A DNA stretch of 44,643 bases from Campylobacterales bacterium. GTDB taxonomy: Bacteria; Campylobacterota; Campylobacteria; Campylobacterales; Sulfurimonadaceae. The notes under the pieces were generated by a model that saw only the letters and a list, made by a program, of their open reading frames with translations, was not told the DNA's origin and did not search any database. How positions within the stretch are numbered: the first letter of the stretch is position 1; each line of letters opens with the position of its first letter. The stretch spans positions 1-44,643 of the forward strand of contig JAFGUB010000031.1 in the NCBI GenBank assembly GCA_016938735.1, given 5' to 3'. The position numbers were made by a program, and so were the translations under genes. Positions 40,398 through 44,643 of this stretch are shown here, one piece after another.

Positions 40398-41898
40398 ATT
40401 GCATTCCTTTAAATTCCCGGATGAGTTCCATTTGTCGTTTGGCGAGGTATTCGGTGAGACTGCGTTTGGTGGCAGGGTTGGTCAGCTCGAATGAGCAGAC
40501 AAGCTCGAAGCGGCGTGCTTGTTCGCTCTTTTTGATCAGCGTCGCTTCGGTGTTGATGATGATCTGGCGTTTCTCGATCCCCAGCACCATATCCAGTCGT
40601 ACTATTTCGCCTTTCTCAAGGCCTGCAGGCAGAGCGTTCATGGCAATGCGCACTGCGTCTACCGAGAGATCGAGAATGCTCAGATCGCCGAAAAATTTGT
40701 GTTCGTTAAAAAAGAGCGTCACGGTATGCTCACTGCTGGGCTCGAGCCGAATGTTTTTGCGCTGTAGCGGTGAGGAGTTTAAGAGTCGTACGCCTGAGCA
40801 GAGGACGCTTTGGTTGTCAAAATCTATTTTTTGCACGCCGTCGCAGGCGATATCTGCGGGTAGGGCTTCGCTACTGAGAACGAAGCTCTTTTCGACCTGT
40901 ATCGCCTTTTGCTGCAGGAAATTGGTTTTGATGTGCAGCGTGTCGTTTTTGGTCTCGACGATTACTCCGTCATTGGTGATGCTAAGGCCGCGGTAGAAGT
41001 TGTGGATTTTCACTTTGGCGTGGTTGCGCTCGATGACGCCGAGCAGATCGAAGATCTTTTTACGGTCGGTTTTGCTTCGGTCGTCCTTGCTGGTTTTACC
41101 GTCGAAGAGCCCTAATAGATTGAGCTCCGTAATGTCGTCAAAAGAGAGGATGGTGTACTCCTCTTTTTGGGGAACGTGGTGGAGCTTGAAGATGAAGTGG
41201 TGCGTCGTATGGTTGGCGTCATTCATCTTGACATGGAAGAGTTTATCAGGAGCGGCCGAGGCGACCTCAAACCACTCTTGATGAGCTTCGTTGTACAAAA
41301 AACCCTCATGACGCAGTAGGCAGCTGCCCAAATCGCCGCGCATCTGCATAAATCCTTCAATCGAGTCGATACCGAAAAAGTCTAAAAAGCGCTGGCTTGC
41401 CAGCAGCATCTTTCGGCCTTGCATCATCACCACGAGGGCGCTTTGGTAGTTGAAGACGTCGCTAAGGTGGGTGTAGAAGATACGGCTCTGCTCTTCGTTT
41501 TCGATCGCTTCAATCGCGGCGCCAAGCGCATCGCCGAGTTGTGTCACTGAGGCGGGTTTTTTGATAAAGCGAAAGACCCCAAGCTCGATCCCTTTCATCA
41601 GTGTCTCTTGATCGTCATGGGCGGACATGATGATGATTTTGGTGTCGGGGCGGATCTTTTTGATCTGGGCAATCAAAGAGAGCCCGTCCATGTTGGGCAT
41701 CTTCAGATCGGTGATGACGATGTGGGGATGGTGTTTGCGAAAGAGCTCAAGCGCCTCTATGCCGTCTTGTGCCTCATAGACCTCTGAGAAGAGTTTGCGA
41801 AAAAAGAGCGACGCCTGCCCTCGCAGATGGGCATTGTCTTCGGCAAAAAGGAGCCTGTAACCGACCGCTCTGGTTTTGAGTTGCGCAAGATCGGACAT
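40387..41898 (-). CDS. Receiver-PAS-PilZ protein, putative cyclic-di-GMP effector
   Basis: The 503-residue protein has a receiver domain (about 14-130: LLFAEDNAHLR, phospho-Asp in IVITDLKMPNMDG, Lys in FIKKPASV). A PAS-like domain (about 150-270) contains LLASQRFLDFFGIDSIEGF and ILSFDDITELNLL. A middle region (275-375) resembles no named domain. A PilZ domain (about 385-495) shows RKNIRLEP (Arg-x3-Arg) and DLSVDAVRI. PilZ binds cyclic-di-GMP through Arg-x3-Arg and Asp-x-Ser-x-x-Gly; the final Gly is Ala here. No kinase or DNA-binding domain is present, so it is a likely output protein. It overlaps neighbours by 1 and 11 nt. Confidence 0.85.
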   Translation of the reverse strand: MSDLAQLKTRAVGYRLLFAEDNAHLRGQASLFFRKLFSEVYEAQDGIEALELFRKHHPHIVITDLKMPNMDGLSLIAQIKKIRPDTKIIIMSAHDDQETLMKGIELGVFRFIKKPASVTQLGDALGAAIEAIENEEQSRIFYTHLSDVFNYQSALVVMMQGRKMLLASQRFLDFFGIDSIEGFMQMRGDLGSCLLRHEGFLYNEAHQEWFEVASAAPDKLFHVKMNDANHTTHHFIFKLHHVPQKEEYTILSFDDITELNLLGLFDGKTSKDDRSKTDRKKIFDLLGVIERNHAKVKIHNFYRGLSITNDGVIVETKNDTLHIKTNFLQQKAIQVEKSFVLSSEALPADIACDGVQKIDFDNQSVLCSGVRLLNSSPLQRKNIRLEPSSEHTVTLFFNEHKFFGDLSILDLSVDAVRIAMNALPAGLEKGEIVRLDMVLGIEKRQIIINTEATLIKKSEQARRFELVCSFELTNPATKRSLTEYLAKRQMELIREFKGMQYGK

Positions 41899-42299
41899 TA
41901 GCCCTCTTTGGACGCTAGGTGTGCTTCAAGAGCGCGCAGCAATTGCGTGATCATCGCAAAATCGACCGGTTTGGGAAAGCACAGATGAGCGACGTTTTGG
42001 GTATCGACGGGGTCTACGGTGCCCGAGAAGATGACCCGAAAAGGATCGTATCCGCGTTCAAGTAAGGTCTGCATGAGCGTGAGTCCGTCCATACCCGGCA
42101 TACGCAGATCACACAGCAGCAGATCGTATTGCGTTATGGAGAATTTTTCGAGCGCTTCCGTGGCATCTGCGGCACAATCCACGCGATCAAAAAAGCGCTG
42201 CATGAGCCTACATGTAGCATCACGCACCGCAGCTTCGTCATCGACGACCAAGGCAACGATATGATGCAACGCTTCGCGCAATTTTTGGGTTTCATTCAT
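41898..42299 (-). CDS. Stand-alone receiver domain protein
   Basis: The 133-residue protein is a single CheY-like receiver: VALVVDDEAAVRD (acidic pocket), phospho-Asp in LLLCDLRMPGMDG, IFSGTVD and CFPKPVDFAM (Lys-Pro). It has no output domain and could act as a phosphate shuttle or sink between the kinases. AAGGAG lies 6 nt upstream of the ATG. It overlaps the upstream kinase by ATGA and the downstream receiver-PAS-PilZ gene by 1 nt. Confidence 0.92.
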   Translation of the reverse strand: MNETQKLREALHHIVALVVDDEAAVRDATCRLMQRFFDRVDCAADATEALEKFSITQYDLLLCDLRMPGMDGLTLMQTLLERGYDPFRVIFSGTVDPVDTQNVAHLCFPKPVDFAMITQLLRALEAHLASKEG

Positions 42300-43192
42300 G
42301 AATACTCCTTGCAGGGGATGGTAAGCGTAAAACAGATACCTCGGGCCTGACTGTGTACCTCAATGGTACCATGAAGCTGCTTTTGGACAATCATCTGGCT
42401 GATGTAAAGACCAAGACCCGTTCCCGACTGCTCCCCTTTGGTCGTAAAATAGGGCTCGAAAATACGGTCGATGATGATAGGATCGATACCGGGACCGTTG
42501 TCACAAATGCTGATCATGAGCCTGTCCTGACCTGCTAAAACGTTGATGGTGATGGCAGCATCTTTGGTATGATGGTCGTTTAGGGCGTCTTGAGCATTGC
42601 GCACGAGATTGATCAGCACTTGTAGTAAGGCGCGGGCATGGAGCGTCGTTTCGAGCGTATCATCACACTGCACGTTGAGCGCAATGGAGGAGTACTCCAG
42701 ACTTTTGCCGATGATTTGGCGCAGCTCGTCAAGCAGCGTGGCGATGCGGATGGTTTCGGGTTTGTGTTTGGGCTTGAAAAAGTGTCTGAAATCTTCTATG
42801 GTGCGTGAGAGGTATTGAGACTGCTCCAGTATCATCTGACATTGACGTTCCACCTCCTCATCCTCGATCTGGTTGAGCGCGACATCGGCCAAAAGGGCGC
42901 TGGCGCTCATGCTGATGGTGCCTAAAGGCTGACGCCATTGATGGGCGATGAGGCTGAGCATCTCGCCCATGGCGGCGCTACGCGCTTGCGTGAGCATCAT
43001 CTCTTGGTTTTTGATCAGCTCCGAGCGGAGTGATTCACGCTCCGTAATGTCCTCACCGGCACAAATGACACCGTAAGCTTGGCTGTTTGAGTGATAGAGC
43101 ATCGTGTTGTGCCAGCTGATGAGGTGGGTTTTACCGGTGAGATCGAGTACCTCGTTCTCAAAGTATTCGGGCAACGGTTCGATGCCTTGCAT
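42296..43192 (-). CDS. C-terminal half of the membrane PAS histidine kinase (after in-frame TGA)
   Basis: This 298-residue frame holds the end of a PAS domain (EVLDLTGKTHLISWHNTML, GVICAGEDITERE), a phospho-acceptor helix SLIAHQWRQPLGTISM and a HATPase domain (INLVRNAQDAL, ICDNGPGIDP, GTGLGLYISQMIV). The ATG at 43192 lies inside the PAS domain, so it is not a natural start. The frame is open upstream to the TGA at 43255-43253 (FEHFLPPTCASQVHAFFKRS), joining it to the N-terminal half. Its TGA overlaps the receiver gene start. Confidence 0.88.
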   Translation of the reverse strand: MQGIEPLPEYFENEVLDLTGKTHLISWHNTMLYHSNSQAYGVICAGEDITERESLRSELIKNQEMMLTQARSAAMGEMLSLIAHQWRQPLGTISMSASALLADVALNQIEDEEVERQCQMILEQSQYLSRTIEDFRHFFKPKHKPETIRIATLLDELRQIIGKSLEYSSIALNVQCDDTLETTLHARALLQVLINLVRNAQDALNDHHTKDAAITINVLAGQDRLMISICDNGPGIDPIIIDRIFEPYFTTKGEQSGTGLGLYISQMIVQKQLHGTIEVHSQARGICFTLTIPCKEYS

Positions 43193-43252
43193 GCTACGTT
43201 TGAAAAAGGCATGGACTTGTGAGGCGCATGTCGGCGGTAAAAAGTGCTCGAA

Positions 43253-44104
43253 TCAATTGAGTCCGATCATATGCTCACTCGGACAGCCTAGAATCTCGCC
43301 GGCCTTTGAGTTGGCCATCACGATGGTCCCTTGCACGTCGAGAATGATCAGCATGGTACCGATCTTGTCAAGATACTCGCGGTTAAGTGCGTGTTCGGTG
43401 GCGAGCATACGCTCTTGCTCTTCAAGTTGCTCGATATTTTTTTGCATCTGCTTGAACAGAGGAGCGATGAGGTAGTGTTGCAGCATGATCAGCGCCATAG
43501 CAATCAAAACCGCCGCACTCAAAGCCACAAATGCCAGTTGCATGTAATGCTCATTGAGCTTGGCGATGCTCAGATGTCCTACGAGGGTTAAATCGGGGTA
43601 GAGTGGATTGACGATGCGCGTGGCGTAGGCTATGACACGCTCGGGTGCTCCACTGCACCGTACCTCTGAATAGAAGGTCTCATCCGGGGTGTTAAGAGCC
43701 TGACGCAGCAGTGCAGCGTTGGCTGATGTCTCTAGGACATGTTCTCGGATTCTGCAGTTTTTAAAGTGGTGAAAGAGCATGTAGGTATGCTCGGGCGTAG
43801 TGTAAAAGAGGGTGTGGTCGATACGCGCCGTTGCGGCGATTTTGTGGAGGGCTGCGTCGAAACGCTCAATGGAGCGCCGCAGCGCCTCTTGGGTGCTTAT
43901 GCCGAGCAAGGAAGTAGTGCTTTGATCGGCTTCGATGATTGCCTCTAGGATTCGTGCGTCTTGTTGCAGTTGTGATGCTACCCATTGGGTATTGGCTTCG
44001 ATTTTAGCTGAGTAGGCTTCATGCAACAGCACGACGGCAAAGAGAATGATGGAGAGTACCGTAATGAGTATCATGGCAAGATAGCGCTTCTGTTCGATAT
44101 GCAC
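43253..44104 (-). CDS. N-terminal sensor half of the membrane PAS histidine kinase (stops at in-frame TGA)
   Basis: The product has a membrane helix near the N-terminus (LAMILITVLSIILFAVVLL). An extracytoplasmic domain of about 140 residues follows (AYSAKIEANTQWVASQLQQ to LTLVGHLSIAKL), then a second helix (LAFVALSAAVLIAMALIML), a coiled coil and the start of a PAS domain (ILDVQGTIVMANSKAGEIL). It stops at MIGLN-TGA where PAS domains of this type read N-W-F; the frame then continues into the kinase half. TGG to TGA is the simplest explanation. I take the GTG at 44104 because GGAG lies 6 nt upstream; a TTG at 44116 would place that site inside the gene. It is the first gene of the signalling operon. 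Confidence 0.85.
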   Translation of the reverse strand: MHIEQKRYLAMILITVLSIILFAVVLLHEAYSAKIEANTQWVASQLQQDARILEAIIEADQSTTSLLGISTQEALRRSIERFDAALHKIAATARIDHTLFYTTPEHTYMLFHHFKNCRIREHVLETSANAALLRQALNTPDETFYSEVRCSGAPERVIAYATRIVNPLYPDLTLVGHLSIAKLNEHYMQLAFVALSAAVLIAMALIMLQHYLIAPLFKQMQKNIEQLEEQERMLATEHALNREYLDKIGTMLIILDVQGTIVMANSKAGEILGCPSEHMIGLN

Positions 44105-44141
44105 GATTGGCTCCAAGGGCTAGGATTGCGGCTTGAAACTC

Positions 44142-44150
44142 ATTGTAGCA
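44142..44150 (-). promoter_or_regulatory. Extended -10 promoter of the signalling operon
   Basis: On the minus strand TGC-TACAAT (44150-44142) is an extended -10 element about 38 nt before the GTG at 44104. No clear -35 box is seen, as expected for an extended -10 promoter. It is the only good promoter candidate upstream of the eight-gene operon. Confidence 0.4.
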
Positions 44151-44180
44151 CAAGCTGTGTTCGAGGCGGTGTCCATTGGT

Positions 44181-44208
44181 TTGCTTTCAAGGATTTAAAG
44201 ATTATAAT
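44181..44208 (+). promoter_or_regulatory. Promoter of the rightmost SPOR-like gene
   Basis: TTGCTT at 44181-44186 and a perfect TATAAT at 44203-44208, 16 nt apart, lie 28 nt before the ATG at 44237. The divergent operon promoter is about 30 bp to the left. Confidence 0.55.
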
Positions 44209-44236
44209 GCACCAAATTTTTATCAAAGATTGACAG

Positions 44237-44643
44237 ATGAAACGATACGCACATTTAATTTGTTGGTTGGCCTTGGTGCTTTTACACTCCGCACTGGTTG
44301 CCGATGAGGGGTATTATCGCAAAATCGTCGTCGGGAGTTATCTGACCGAGTCTGACGCTCACGCGGCCCTAAAGCGCCTGGATAACGAGTTGCAAAGCCA
44401 TCCTCAGATCGCGGACCTTCAACAAGAGCACGGATTTGCGTTTATTGCCCGCTCTTCCGGTGCGTACTACATTGTCTCCGTTGAGCCGTTTCATGACAGG
44501 GTGGTACTGCAAAGTGTCCTTGACACGCTGCGCTTAAATCATCCCGACGTCTTCGTCAACCGCATAGAACCGCCCGCGCAAGCCTCAAGTGTTTCAAGTG
44601 TTTCAAGTGTTTCAAGTGTTTCAAGTGTTTCAAGTGTTTCAAG
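44237..44643 (+). CDS. Exported SPOR-like protein with Ser-Ser-Val repeat, partial
   Basis: The frame is open from ATG 44237 to the window end (135 codons seen). It starts with a signal peptide (ICWLALVLLHSALVADEG). A SPOR-like unit follows (about 25-105: YYRKIVVGSYLTESDAHAAL, GAYYIVSVEPFHDRVVL). From about residue 117 it becomes a Ser-Ser-Val repeat coded by a perfect 9-bp tandem repeat that runs off the edge. SPOR units bind peptidoglycan, so a cell-wall or envelope role is possible. It diverges from the signalling operon across 132 bp. Confidence 0.75.
   Translation, partial: MKRYAHLICWLALVLLHSALVADEGYYRKIVVGSYLTESDAHAALKRLDNELQSHPQIADLQQEHGFAFIARSSGAYYIVSVEPFHDRVVLQSVLDTLRLNHPDVFVNRIEPPAQASSVSSVSSVSSVSSVSSVS
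44585..44643 (+). repeat. 9-bp tandem repeat (TCAAGTGTT), at least 6.5 copies
   Basis: Six perfect copies of TCAAGTGTT plus TCAAG fill the last 59 bases, in frame with the SPOR-like gene (Ser-Ser-Val). The array is cut by the window end, so the copy number is a minimum. Changes in copy number would keep the frame and alter linker length. Confidence 0.95.

Noticed and set aside
29628-43255. General reassignment of TGA to Trp
   Set aside because: Many genes here end at TGA where the next gene starts (glyS, the BamB-like gene, ATGA overlaps) and Trp is otherwise TGG; only two sites are anomalous.
44585-44643. Possible CRISPR array at the right end
   Set aside because: The unit is 9 bp with no spacers and is in frame with a coding sequence, so it is a tandem repeat.

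Overview
The window looks like chromosomal DNA of a Campylobacterota (epsilonproteobacterial) bacterium, most likely a free-living Sulfurimonadales-type organism of moderate G+C (about half G+C by eye). The evidence is the gene cluster fur-lysS-glyA-DUF1882-SPOR-(trpE)-aroE, whose order matches Campylobacter jejuni apart from trpE. A class II DAHP synthase, a type III pantothenate kinase, a split glycyl-tRNA synthetase beta chain and histidine kinases with the H-Q-W-[RK]-Q-P motif all fit.

Layout. 1-2.7 kb: an A+T-richer accessory patch with a cut-off gene, a WYL-domain regulator, a convergent 5'-nucleotidase, a shared candidate operator and about 300 bp of unexplained DNA. 2.7-8.7 kb: superoxide reductase, glyS, an MnmC-like FAD oxidase, a periplasmic LpoA-like protein, a type 4 uracil-DNA glycosylase and a small conserved protein. 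8.7-17 kb: a long leftward operon of ten genes (diguanylate cyclase, cvpA, fur, lysS, glyA, DUF1882, SPOR, trpE, aroE). 17-20.2 kb: class II DAHP synthase facing pilT, an Spx/ArsC-like gene and gatC. 20.4-26.7 kb: a rightward run with a YfgM/BamB-like envelope pair, a tyrosine recombinase whose 3' end is duplicated around an inserted Uma2 gene, a LysE exporter, coaX, hisG and an outer-membrane-like protein. 26.7-29.8 kb: a ferritin-like and IscU-like pair, and a YgiQ radical SAM gene cut by an in-frame TGA.

29.7-44.1 kb is the most remarkable region. It is one leftward signalling operon of eight genes, nearly all overlapping by 1-11 nt: a membrane PAS kinase, a lone receiver, a receiver-PAS-PilZ protein, an ODP-type metallo-beta-lactamase-fold di-iron protein, a PAS-PAS-GAF kinase, a receiver-HD-GYP protein with a decayed GGDEF domain, a receiver-kinase, and a 1754-residue hybrid kinase with four tandem periplasmic solute-binding domains. 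It reads as a branched phosphorelay with several inputs, probably including oxygen or redox, and cyclic-di-GMP turnover and binding as output. Two of its kinases are interrupted as sequenced, one by TGA in place of an expected Trp and one by a 1-nt frameshift.

Throughout the core (but not the left accessory patch) the palindrome TTACATGTAA occurs 16 times exactly, mostly inside genes, plus about ten copies of its 8-bp core. The window ends inside an in-frame 9-bp tandem repeat coding Ser-Ser-Val in a SPOR-like exported protein. No rRNA, tRNA, CRISPR array or complete insertion sequence was seen.
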